A stretch of DNA of 8,361 nucleotides, taken from JAXHTH01 sp034211115 (GTDB taxonomy: Bacteria; Planctomycetota; Phycisphaerae; Phycisphaerales; SM1A02). Shown here in pieces: positions 1 through 6,408 of the stretch. The position numbers and the translations under genes are program-made. The notes under the pieces are model-generated. The model worked only from the letters and a program-made list of their open reading frames with translations. It was not told where the DNA came from and searched no databases. Every line of letters starts with the position of its first letter. Within the stretch, counting starts at the first letter, position 1. The stretch is from positions 1 to 8,361 of the forward strand of contig JAXHTH010000199.1 in assembly GCA_034211115.1 (NCBI GenBank). Reading direction: 5' to 3'.

Positions 1-444
1 CCGCACCGGCCGCGATGGCACGAGTCGCTGAATCTCACGCTCGAGCAGCGTCGGGAGATGCGTCGCATCGAGCTGGCGATGTTCCGCGAGGCTCGGCAGT
101 GCCGGCAGGATGCAAACGATGCGCGCCGGGAACTGGCGGCGCTGGTCGCCGCCGACGAGCCGGATCGCGAGGCGATTGCCGCTCAGCTCGATCGCATCAG
201 CAGCATGCAGCGAGAGTTGAAGCTGCTCGTGATCGACAGCCTGCTCGAACAGAGAAACGTGTTGCGCCCCGAGCAGGTGGAGACGTTCAACGAGAGTCTT
301 CGTGAACTGCTGTTCCCGCCCCGCGGAGGGCCCGGACACGGTGGGCGCGGACCGGCGGGGAGAGGCAGCGGTCGAGGCGGACGCGGCCACGGCGGAGGCG
401 CCGGCCGACTTCCCCTCGGCGGCGGGTCGGGGCGCGGCCCCTGA
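1..444 (+). CDS. Spy/CpxP/CnrX-like periplasmic metal- or stress-sensor protein, 5'-truncated
   Basis: The reading frame is open from the first base, so the start and any signal or membrane anchor lie outside the window; 147 residues are visible. The first ~104 residues look like a long helical hairpin rich in Arg, Glu, Leu and Ala. It opens with a 'LNLTLEQRREM' motif (residues 10-20) and closes with 'VLRPEQVETF'. Paired 'LT.EQ' and 'L.PEQ' motifs around amphipathic helices are typical of the heavy-metal-resistance (Metal_resist), Spy and CpxP group of periplasmic chaperones and metal sensors. Residues 106-147 form a Gly/Arg-rich low-complexity tail ('GGRGPAGRGSGRGGRGHGGG'), which is common in this group but unusually long here. 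One His lies just before the first motif and could be a metal ligand. The next gene begins 85 bp downstream with no clear terminator between, so co-transcription is likely. The family call is by motif recognition; substrate and metal are unknown. Confidence 0.72.
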   Translation, partial: PHRPRWHESLNLTLEQRREMRRIELAMFREARQCRQDANDARRELAALVAADEPDREAIAAQLDRISSMQRELKLLVIDSLLEQRNVLRPEQVETFNESLRELLFPPRGGPGHGGRGPAGRGSGRGGRGHGGGAGRLPLGGGSGRGP

Positions 445-516
445 CACGCTTCCGCCGGGCTGGTGCACCGGCAACCCCTGCGCCGGCTCGGCCTGAAACT
501 CAGCACACTCACTCGC

Positions 517-522
517 AAGGAG
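517..522 (+). promoter_or_regulatory. Ribosome binding site of the Arg-rich repeat gene
   Basis: AAGGAG lies 7 nt before the ATG at 530. It matters because the repeat region is open in several frames. This site, together with the signal peptide directly after it, picks out the true one. Confidence 0.75.
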
Positions 523-529
523 TACAACC

Positions 530-1756
530 ATGATGAAGCTGACCATCGCCATGACCGCATTGGTGGGTCTTCTCTCCGCCGCGGCGCCGGCAGCTCAGGC
601 GCCGGCCTCTCAGCCTGTTCCCCAGACGCGGCCGGGACCGGATGTCGTCTGCACGCCGATGATGCAGGAAGCAGGTTTTTCGCCCTGCGTGGAGCGTTGC
701 GACTTCGCCGACTTCGCCGAGCTCACCGCGTTCGGCGATCGACAGCGCCTGCGCGACGGTTCATGTCTCGTTGATCGACCCGGCCGGGGCCGCGCGCTTC
801 GTCCGCGCGACGGCCGCGGCTGGCGCAGCCAGGTCGGACCGCGTCTTCGCGACGGCCAAGGTATGCGTCGCGATCAGGCCGCCCCGCGTCTTCGCGACGG
901 CCGCGGCATGGGTCGCGGCCAGGCCGCTCCGCGTCTTCGTGGCGACCGAGGTATGGGTCGCGGCCAGGCCGCCCCGCGTCTTCGCGACGGCCGAGGTATG
1001 GGCCGCGGTCAAGCCGCCCCGCGTCTTCGCGACGGCCGCGGCATGCGTCGCGATCAAGCTGCCCCGCGTCTTCGCGACGGCCGCGGCATGGGTCGCGGCC
1101 AGGCCGCCCCGCGTCTTCGCGACGGCCGCGGCATGGGTCGCGGCCAGGCCGCCCCGCGTCTTCGCGACCGCCGCGGTATGAGACGTGGTCAGGCCGCCCC
1201 GCGTCTTCGCGGCGACCGCGGTATGCGTCGCGATCAGGCCGCCCCGCGTCTTCGCGACGGCCGCGGTATGAGACGTGGCCAGGCCGCCCCGCGTCTTCGC
1301 GACGGCCGCGGTATGAGACGTGATCAAGCCGCTCCGCGTCTTCGCGGCGAGCGAGGTATGCGTCGCGGCCAGGCCGCCCCACGTTTCCGCGGCGATCGCG
1401 GCATGAGACGTGGTCAAGTTGCCCCGCGTCTTCGCGGGGACCGGGGTATGGGTCGCGGCCAGGCCGCTCCGCGTCTTCGCGCTCCTCAGCGGCGCGGCGA
1501 CCGTCCGATGATGCGTCAGCGCGATCAGGCGCCGCGCGGTCGGCGGAGTGCCGTGCCGCCCCGCGTCGATCGACCGCTCCCTCGCGACCCCGCCGGCGAT
1601 CGCGCCGCGCCCCGCCGGAATCCCGGTCGACAGCGCGATCAGGCCCCCGGCCCCCGGCGGCGTCTGCGCGACGAGCCGACTCCCGACGGGAGGGCAGACC
1701 AACCGCAGGCGGATCCCGAGCGGCCCCGCCGTCGGCGCAACCAGGACCCGGTCTGA
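530..1756 (+). CDS. Secreted Arg-rich protein with 15-residue tandem repeats
   Basis: Unrecognised protein of 408 residues. It starts with a clear signal peptide (MMK, hydrophobic core, Ala-rich cleavage area around residues 19-24), so it is predicted to be exported. A short segment with three cysteines follows ('VVCTP', 'SPCVERCDF'). One degenerate 14-residue unit occupies residues 96-109, then 14 tandem 15-residue units run from 110 to 319. The consensus is RGM-(G/R)-R-(G/D)-QAAPRLR-(DG/GD), with a methionine at position 3 of every unit. Each unit carries about +3 to +4 net charge, so the protein is extremely basic. The tail (320-408) is rich in Arg and Pro without strict repeats. Within the repeat this frame ends codons almost entirely in C, G or T, as expected for a coding frame in GC-rich DNA. 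The product probably binds anionic polymers (nucleic acid, polysaccharide or peptidoglycan) or metal through periodic Met, but that is inference. The Spy/CpxP-like gene 85 bp upstream suggests an envelope-stress or metal context. Confidence 0.8.
   Translation: MMKLTIAMTALVGLLSAAAPAAQAPASQPVPQTRPGPDVVCTPMMQEAGFSPCVERCDFADFAELTAFGDRQRLRDGSCLVDRPGRGRALRPRDGRGWRSQVGPRLRDGQGMRRDQAAPRLRDGRGMGRGQAAPRLRGDRGMGRGQAAPRLRDGRGMGRGQAAPRLRDGRGMRRDQAAPRLRDGRGMGRGQAAPRLRDGRGMGRGQAAPRLRDRRGMRRGQAAPRLRGDRGMRRDQAAPRLRDGRGMRRGQAAPRLRDGRGMRRDQAAPRLRGERGMRRGQAAPRFRGDRGMRRGQVAPRLRGDRGMGRGQAAPRLRAPQRRGDRPMMRQRDQAPRGRRSAVPPRVDRPLPRDPAGDRAAPRRNPGRQRDQAPGPRRRLRDEPTPDGRADQPQADPERPRRRRNQDPV
815..1486 (+). repeat. 45-bp in-frame tandem repeat array (14 full units plus one degenerate)
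   Basis: The 10-mer gcgtcttcgc, or a near variant, recurs at 841, 886, 931 and so on every 45 bp through 1471, 15 times without a phase slip. Full units run 857-1486; the first copy (815-856) is degenerate and one codon short. Units vary in two blocks: GRGQ, RRDQ or RRGQ after the Met, and DG, GD, GE or DR at the end. Units 7 (1082-1126) and 8 (1127-1171) differ by a single base, pointing to recent duplication. Because the period is a multiple of three, gain or loss of units keeps the frame. Confidence 0.95.
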
Positions 1757-1791
1757 AACGCCGGTCATACCGCGATCGTTCCCGAGGGACC

Positions 1792-1820
1792 GGCCGCATC
1801 GTGATCGATGCGGCCTTCTT
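1792..1820 (+). terminator. Intrinsic terminator after the Arg-rich repeat gene
   Basis: A perfect 10-bp stem (ggccgcatcg, 1792-1801; cgatgcggcc, 1806-1815) closes a TGAT loop. It is followed directly by TTCTT, 35 bp after the stop codon. The T tract is short but well placed. It would end the probable two-gene transcript. Confidence 0.75.
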
Positions 1821-1845
1821 CTGCGCGCTGTATCGGCCCATCGCG

Positions 1846-1864
1846 CCGCCCGCGAAGCGGGTGG
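1846..1864 (+). other. Small hairpin in the leader of the beta-helix gene
   Basis: ccgcccgc (1846-1853) pairs with gcgggtgg (1857-1864) over 8 bp, including one G-U pair, around a GAA loop. It sits 26 bp after the previous terminator and could be a back-up terminator or a leader structure. No T run follows. The rest of the 1757-2009 gap shows no promoter I would defend and no credible gene. Confidence 0.35.
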
Positions 1865-1997
1865 TGATTCATCGTCCGATAGCGGCCTTGATTCTGCCCA
1901 GAGCGCACAGGCGGGACCGTTTATCGCGCGCCGGGCTCCCCGCGTTCCACCTTGCCTCGCGCCGTATTGAATGCTCTGACGCGTGAGGAGGCGTGGG

Positions 1998-2003
1998 AGA
2001 GGA
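1998..2003 (+). promoter_or_regulatory. Ribosome binding site fixing the start of the beta-helix gene
   Basis: AGAGGA ends 6 nt before the ATG at 2010. A GTG in the same frame at 1983 has no such site and would add nine Arg-rich residues (MRRRGRGSR) before the signal peptide. The ATG is therefore preferred. Confidence 0.6.
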
Positions 2004-2009
2004 TCACGA

Positions 2010-3674
2010 ATGGCGGCTCGAACCACCCTCAGCACCGGACATCTCATCGCACGTCTCGGCGGATCATGTGCAGCTCTCGCGGCGACGCTTGCCCTCGCCG
2101 GCGTCGCCCGCGGCGCCGAGTATCTCGTCGAGCCGGGCCAGTCCATCCAGGCCGTCATTGATGACCCGGCCACGATGGACGGCGACGTGGTCATCGTCCT
2201 TCCCGGCGTGTATCAGGAGCTGATCGATTTCCGCGGCAAGGCGATCACGCTTCAGAGCGTCGCGCCGCAGGACTGGTCGACGGTGGCGGAGACGGTCCTC
2301 GACGGCGCCGCCGCGGGCTGCGTCGTCAGTTTCGTCAGCGGGGAGGGACCGGACACCGTCCTCGAAGGCTTCACCGTCACCGGCGGCTACGACGCCAGCG
2401 GAGGCGGGATGCGGATGTTCGGCGCCAGCCCCACGGTCCGGTACTGCCTCTTCAAAGGCAACGATGCGATGTACGAAGGCGGCGCAATGCTTGCCGACTT
2501 CCAGTCCGGTCCCGAAGTCCTCAACTGCCGGTTCCTGGACAACACCGCCTCCTACGGCGGGGCGGTCTCGAACATCACGAGCGTTCCGCTCATCGTCAAC
2601 TGCGATTTCGCGGGCAACACTGCACTGTACGGCGGGACGGGAGGGGCGATCGATAACCTCGCCCAGAGCGACGCCTTCATCGTCAACTGCACGTTCTTCG
2701 CCAACCACGCCGGTGCGGGCGGGGCGGTCGCGAACTCCAGCAGCGCGCCGACCCTTTCCAACTGCGTCCTCTGGGGCAACAGCAGCGACTACGGCGACGA
2801 TGAGATCGTCAATTACGGCGAGCTGGCGACCGTCCGCTATTGCGACGTCGCCGGCTCGGGCGGGAGTCAGGCGTGGGATTCCAATCTCGGCTACGACGGG
2901 GGCGGGAACCTCGATGCCGATCCGCTCTTCGTCGATGCCTATGGCGCCGACGGGCTGGCCGGCACGGCCGATGACGATCGTGCGCTTCAGGCCGCCTCGC
3001 CCTGCATCGATGCGGCGCGCAACGATGACGTTCCCGCCGATGCGGGCGACATGGACGCCGATGGCGACGTGATGGAGCCGCTGCCGTTCGATCTCGCCGG
3101 GGCCGGGCGATTCATGGATGATCCCCTGACGGAAGACACCGGCGCCGGCGCGCCGCCGCTGGTGGACATGGGCGCCTTCGAGTACCAGCCGGAAGGCGGG
3201 CTCGAGATCGAGCTGCCGATGGACATTCGTCCGCGGCGATGCCCCAACTGGCTGCACCGGCGCAGTTACTGGTTCCTGCCCGTGGCGGTGTTGGGCACGG
3301 AGGCGTGCGATGTGCGCGAGGTGGATCTGTCCACGCTGGAGATGGGGCGGGCCGACGGCGTGGGCGGCTGGGTCGCCCCGCAGACGGGCCGGCCGATGCC
3401 GTGGCCGCGCCACCGCGATGTCACCGCCCCCGCGGAGCCGTGCGACTGCCAGGTCCTGCCGCGCGACGGGCGGACGGATCTCCTGCTGCGGTTCCGGATC
3501 AGGGACCTCGTCTCGGAGCTGGAGCTGGGCGATCTGCCGCGCAACGAAGTGGTTGAGCTGGTCCTGCTCGGCGAGTTGAACGATGGAACGCCGTTCATCG
3601 CCTCGGATTGCGTGATGGTGAAGGGCCGTCCGAAGCCCGCGCGATGCCTGTGGCGCCGGTGGCATCGCCGCTGA
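2010..3674 (+). CDS. Secreted right-handed beta-helix protein with Pmp-like repeats
   Basis: Predicted 554-residue exported protein. The signal peptide ends near residues 33-36 (LALAGVARGA), just before 'EYLVEPGQSIQAVID', a typical opening of right-handed parallel beta-helix proteins. At residues ~140-255 there are successive coils with 'YCLFKGN..EGGAM', 'NCRFLDN..GGAV', 'NCDFAGN..GGAI', 'NCTFFAN..GGAV' and 'NCVLWGN'. These match the FxxN and GGA(I/V) signatures of chlamydial polymorphic membrane proteins and many planctomycete surface proteins. A stretch with 'DADPLFVD', 'ASPCIDAA' and 'DMGAFEYQ' (to about residue 393) closes the helix in the manner of 'choice-of-anchor' repeat proteins. Residues ~397-554 form a separate domain starting 'MDIRPRRCPN' and containing 'LPVAVLGTE' and 'LNDGTPF', a recurrent C-terminal module of secreted bacterial proteins with no function I can name. 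The end is basic (RRWHRR) and there is no dockerin, unlike the two - strand genes. Likely an adhesin or structural surface protein; no catalytic residues are evident. Confidence 0.85.
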   Translation: MAARTTLSTGHLIARLGGSCAALAATLALAGVARGAEYLVEPGQSIQAVIDDPATMDGDVVIVLPGVYQELIDFRGKAITLQSVAPQDWSTVAETVLDGAAAGCVVSFVSGEGPDTVLEGFTVTGGYDASGGGMRMFGASPTVRYCLFKGNDAMYEGGAMLADFQSGPEVLNCRFLDNTASYGGAVSNITSVPLIVNCDFAGNTALYGGTGGAIDNLAQSDAFIVNCTFFANHAGAGGAVANSSSAPTLSNCVLWGNSSDYGDDEIVNYGELATVRYCDVAGSGGSQAWDSNLGYDGGGNLDADPLFVDAYGADGLAGTADDDRALQAASPCIDAARNDDVPADAGDMDADGDVMEPLPFDLAGAGRFMDDPLTEDTGAGAPPLVDMGAFEYQPEGGLEIELPMDIRPRRCPNWLHRRSYWFLPVAVLGTEACDVREVDLSTLEMGRADGVGGWVAPQTGRPMPWPRHRDVTAPAEPCDCQVLPRDGRTDLLLRFRIRDLVSELELGDLPRNEVVELVLLGELNDGTPFIASDCVMVKGRPKPARCLWRRWHRR

Positions 3675-3714
3675 GCCCCCGAGCGGGGAGGCATGAGCGC
3701 GGAGCGTGACTGAA

Positions 3715-3749
3715 AAAGCCCCGGGACGGGAGTCCCGGGGCTTTGAGTT
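3715..3749. terminator. Bidirectional terminator between converging genes
   Basis: A perfect 13-bp stem (3715-3727 with 3732-3744) has core arms agccccgggac and gtcccggggct around a 4-nt loop. On the + strand it is followed by tttgagttt; on the - strand the stem runs into a five-T tract from the A run at 3713-3717. It sits 40 bp after the beta-helix gene and 65 bp after the stop of the - strand gene, and can serve both. Confidence 0.88.
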
Positions 3750-3968
3750 TCTATGCCACCACCGGCCGGCAGATTCGCGCGATTGGGCGTTTCAGCTTTC
3801 AGCTTTTTCTCACGGGCATTCGCCCCACGCGCCGAGCAGTTCCAGCAGGTCAGCGGTATTGGTGGTGCCGTCGCCGTTCACGTCGCCGCACTCGGTGCCC
3901 CAGCAGCCGAGGAGGAACAGCAGGTCGGCGGTGTCCACCACGCCGTTGCCGTCGAAGTCCGCCGGGCA
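3717..3968 (-). repeat. Duplicated 3' cassette, copy A (dockerin, 3' UTR, hairpin)
   Basis: On the - strand this holds the 52-codon dockerin-like module (3968-3813), the stop codon, a 67-nt 3' UTR and the hairpin. Copy B lies at 6164-6408. After both stop codons the UTRs share 'aagctgaaagc(t/c)ga(a/g)acgcc', then 'ctgccgg', then an identical hairpin. Similarity in untranslated DNA suggests duplication of the whole end rather than protein convergence. Confidence 0.7.
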
Positions 3969-5969
3969 CGATTCGCCGATGCCCCAGATCATGATGTTGT
4001 CCACGGCGACGGGATCGCTTGGCCAGTTCGTCATGAGGCTCAGTCGCAGGCTCCGGAGGGGGTCGGACGACGGATAGGGTCCGACAAAGGCCTCGCGGTC
4101 GTCGAGGAGGATCCGCCACGTCTGCGTCTCGTGATCGATCTGCATCTCCAGCGAGACCGGCGCCCCGTGATAGAAGGCGCCGATCTCGATGTCGTAGCCC
4201 TCATCGCCCATCACGACGGCCCGGATCTTTTCCCAGGAATCGAAGAGCACGTGATGCGCCGTCGGGCAGTCGACATATATTTTCAGGGTGACATCGTTGA
4301 GGACGAGCACGTCCAGCCGCACGCGATAGGCCGGATACGCGTCCGGGAATCCGTGTTCGCCTCCCTGGTAGGTGGCGAATGTGAGCTGCTCGTAATTGTC
4401 GTCCGGGTGATCACCGAACGCGCACGGCTGCTGTACCAGCGCGTGCCAGGACTCCACGACGAGCGGCTCGCCGAAGGGAATCTCGGTGGCCGTCTCGCGC
4501 GGCGCGGGCCCGTCGCCCAGGGCGGGCGGCAGACCCGGATAGTGCGGCGGCTCGTCGAAGTCAACATCGTAGAGGAGCGTCTCCTTCGGATACGGCTCGC
4601 CCGGTTCCGCATAGAGCTCGAAAGCCTGGTCATCTTCGTAATCGCAGCCCCACTCGTCCTCCGCATCGTCGTAGGAGGCAGCCTCCGTCCCGTACTGAAT
4701 CGAGGATGGCCACCAGCTGAACACGTGCAGACTGTCCGGATCCTCGAGGATGGCTGCGATGCGCAGAAGATAATGCAGCCCGTACTCCTGCCAGCATGGC
4801 TCGGGCAGATTCACCGAGTACTTGTGGACGGCCCAGTCCCCCATCATGAACGCGAATCGGCAGGACACATCATCGGCGGGAATCTCGTAGGAGCATCCGA
4901 GGCTGCCGGGCAGGAACCCGCAGGGGCCGCCCTCCAGCCACTTGAAAGTCTCGATCTCGAACGCGGCCACGTTCTCCACCGGCGAATCGGCGTCCAGGGT
5001 GACTATGCCCCAGAACGCGATGCGATTGATCTCGCCCGTTTCGCGGCAGATGAAATCCTCGTAGCGAACCCACGGATTCCAGTTGCAGTTCACGTTGCTG
5101 TAAAAGGCGTAGATTGAGTCTCTGTTGGGTGGCTGTCGGTACTTGACCTCCTCCTGTCCGATCATGTCGCAGGCATGGGCGAGCATGTTCCGGTGGAGAA
5201 TCGCGCAGTTGTCGGACCACAGCTCGTGCTCGCCGAAGAAGGGAAGGGTCAGTCCGCCGGCGATGACATGCCCGCCGCCCCAGTACCGCTCGGCAAGGAC
5301 GGGATACTCCACTTCGCCGGTCAGCAGGGAGGTCAGTTGCTCGCCGGTGATGTAATCGTGCGCCAGCGCGCCGCCCTCGAAAAAGGAGCCGGTCGTCCCG
5401 TAGGGCCCGTCGCAGACGGGATGCGATGTGTCGTCGGCGATCGCGTCGTCTGAATGACCGTTGCGCAGGACCATGCCGAAGCCGAGATCGAGCGCATCGA
5501 GCTCGTACCAGCGGGCCGCGTTGATGATCAGCGATCCGCCGGCCGCGACCCAGCTTTCCATCTCAGCGCGGTGGTCGTCGACGAACTCGACGAACTCATG
5601 ATCACCCTGCGCGCTGCCGTCCATGATGATCATGTCGTATTCCCACAGCTCGTTCTCGACGGCCGTGGGAAAGTCCAGGCGTTTCCACTGCTGGGGCCCG
5701 AACACGTCATCGAGTGCGTTGACGTTGCCGTACTCGTCGAAGGGTTCGCCTCCGGACCAGCTCACGTAGGCTACGGCGCTGCGCCCCGGCGGAGCGTTCG
5801 GCGCCCTGCGGCCCACGGCCGCGTGCGGTTCATTTCGTGTGTGGGCTTCTGAGCCGGTGCGTGTCCGGTTCTCAAGTGATACGGGTCCGTCGGCGCCGCT
5901 CATCGAGACGACGCCGGCCGCCATGCCGAGCATGGCCGCGCCCAGTCGAGCCTGTCTTCCGGTCAACAT
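3810..5969 (-). CDS. Secreted dockerin-type protein with an amidotransferase-like domain
   Basis: Predicted 719-residue exported protein. The signal peptide (MLTGRQARLGAAMLGMAAGVV) probably ends near A26. Residues ~65-270 resemble the class I glutamine-amidotransferase fold used in surface proteins: 'AVAYVSWSG', 'YDMIIMDGS', 'WVAAGGSLIINAA' and 'GGGHVIAGGL'. The nucleophile-elbow Cys is missing at 'GGSLIINAA', so it should be non-catalytic. Residues ~290-455 ('WVRYEDFICRE..INRIAFWG', 'FEIETFKW') recall a planctomycete module with 'DDF' and 'WWG' motifs. Residues ~464-665 look like an all-beta, concanavalin-like domain ('LLYDVDFDE', 'WRILLDDREAF', 'VAVDNIMIWG'). Residues 668-719 are a dockerin-like pair of calcium loops (DFDGNGVVDTAD and DVNGDGTTNTAD) with four cysteines. 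The ATG at 5969 is chosen because a GGAGG precedes it by 7 nt and a signal peptide follows. The frame stays open upstream to 6335, but only as a shadow of the neighbouring gene's end. Role is probably extracellular binding or assembly; no enzyme activity is evident. Confidence 0.83.
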   Translation of the reverse strand: MLTGRQARLGAAMLGMAAGVVSMSGADGPVSLENRTRTGSEAHTRNEPHAAVGRRAPNAPPGRSAVAYVSWSGGEPFDEYGNVNALDDVFGPQQWKRLDFPTAVENELWEYDMIIMDGSAQGDHEFVEFVDDHRAEMESWVAAGGSLIINAARWYELDALDLGFGMVLRNGHSDDAIADDTSHPVCDGPYGTTGSFFEGGALAHDYITGEQLTSLLTGEVEYPVLAERYWGGGHVIAGGLTLPFFGEHELWSDNCAILHRNMLAHACDMIGQEEVKYRQPPNRDSIYAFYSNVNCNWNPWVRYEDFICRETGEINRIAFWGIVTLDADSPVENVAAFEIETFKWLEGGPCGFLPGSLGCSYEIPADDVSCRFAFMMGDWAVHKYSVNLPEPCWQEYGLHYLLRIAAILEDPDSLHVFSWWPSSIQYGTEAASYDDAEDEWGCDYEDDQAFELYAEPGEPYPKETLLYDVDFDEPPHYPGLPPALGDGPAPRETATEIPFGEPLVVESWHALVQQPCAFGDHPDDNYEQLTFATYQGGEHGFPDAYPAYRVRLDVLVLNDVTLKIYVDCPTAHHVLFDSWEKIRAVVMGDEGYDIEIGAFYHGAPVSLEMQIDHETQTWRILLDDREAFVGPYPSSDPLRSLRLSLMTNWPSDPVAVDNIMIWGIGESCPADFDGNGVVDTADLLFLLGCWGTECGDVNGDGTTNTADLLELLGAWGECP

Positions 5970-5976
5970 GGTTTGG

Positions 5977-5981
5977 CCTCC
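5977..5981 (-). promoter_or_regulatory. Ribosome binding site fixing the start at 5969
   Basis: GGAGG on the - strand ends 7 nt before the ATG at 5969. It supports this start over in-frame upstream codons, which would add about 120 Arg/Pro-rich residues before the signal peptide. Confidence 0.75.
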
Positions 5982-6057
5982 ATCCACGATCTTCCTGCTC
6001 CGCCGCGGGGAGAGGGCGACCCTCGCCGCCCGGGCCGGCGGGCGGTGCGATGGATCC

Positions 6058-6085
6058 AAGATAGCCGATGTTTCCCTTCGCTCAA
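6058..6085 (-). promoter_or_regulatory. Possible sigma70-type promoter for the gene at 3810-5969
   Basis: On the - strand TTGAGC (6085-6080) and TATCTT (6063-6058) are separated by 16 nt. This would place transcription start about 80 nt before the ATG, downstream of the hairpin at 6164-6189. Both boxes are imperfect. I see nothing else gene-like in the 280-bp gap 5970-6249 apart from this and the hairpin. Confidence 0.3.
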
Positions 6086-6163
6086 GAACAAATCCGCGGA
6101 TTCGGCGACCGTGGATCGCGACCCGACTTCCCCGAGAGCGCGACCGCGACCGCAGGAATCGGA

Positions 6164-6189
6164 AGCCCCGGGACGGGAGTCCCGGGGCT
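6164..6189 (-). terminator. Hairpin terminator after the beta-repeat dockerin gene
   Basis: Same 11-bp arms and loop as the hairpin at 3717-3742, 60 nt after the stop codon at 6250. On the - strand it is followed by ttccgatt, so it lacks the T run of the other copy and may terminate less well or act mainly in 3'-end protection. The call rests on position and identity with the stronger copy. Confidence 0.6.
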
Positions 6190-6408
6190 GTGGATGCGCG
6201 AGCCATCTGTCCCCGGCAGGTCCCCGGCGTCTCGGCTTTCAGCTTCGCTTCAGGGGCATTGTCCCCACGCGCCGAGGAGGGCGAGGAGGTCGGCGGTGTC
6301 GGTGTCGCCGTCGCCGTCCACGTCGCCGCAGCCATCGCCCCAGCAGCCGAGCAGGTGCAGGAGATCGGCGGTGTCGACGTCGCCGTCGCCGTCGAAGTCG
6401 GCCGGGCA
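6164..6408 (-). repeat. Duplicated 3' cassette, copy B (dockerin, 3' UTR, hairpin)
   Basis: Colinear partner of 3717-3968. The 52-codon modules align without gaps and share 42 of 52 residues by direct count. The 3' UTR here is 60 nt against 67 nt in copy A, and the hairpin core is identical. Confidence 0.7.

Noticed and set aside
771..1181. + strand frame giving an Ala/Val-rich 15-residue repeat (VFATAAAWVAARPPR)
   Set aside because: It is the same 45-bp repeat read one base off. It has no ribosome site and ends inside the array.
815..1486. Tandem array as a CRISPR or integron-like array
   Set aside because: Units are adjacent with no unique spacers, and they encode protein in frame with a signal peptide.
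902..1510. RGD tripeptides in several repeat units as integrin-type adhesion sites
   Set aside because: In a sequence dominated by Arg, Gly and Asp, RGD is expected by chance. Most units have RDG instead.
1757..2009. Small genes in the gap before the beta-helix gene
   Set aside because: Short open frames here have no ribosome site and cross the terminator hairpin. Composition looks like ordinary intergenic DNA.
761..2194. Long - strand frames (477 and 372 codons) opposite the Arg-rich repeat gene
   Set aside because: A 45-bp GC-rich repeat without stops keeps several frames open at once. These frames have no convincing ribosome site, overlap two better-supported genes and lack a signal peptide.
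2064..3665. 533-codon - strand frame opposite the beta-helix gene
   Set aside because: It is an antisense shadow. The + strand has the signal peptide, ribosome site and recognisable repeats.
3753..5117. 454-codon + strand frame opposite the dockerin gene
   Set aside because: It is a GC-rich shadow that overlaps a gene with clear domains, and it has no family resemblance or ribosome site.
5970..6335. N-terminal extension of the dockerin gene up to 6335
   Set aside because: It would place ~120 Arg/Pro-rich residues before a signal peptide, run through a terminator hairpin and overlap the end of the upstream gene. The ATG at 5969 has a good ribosome site.
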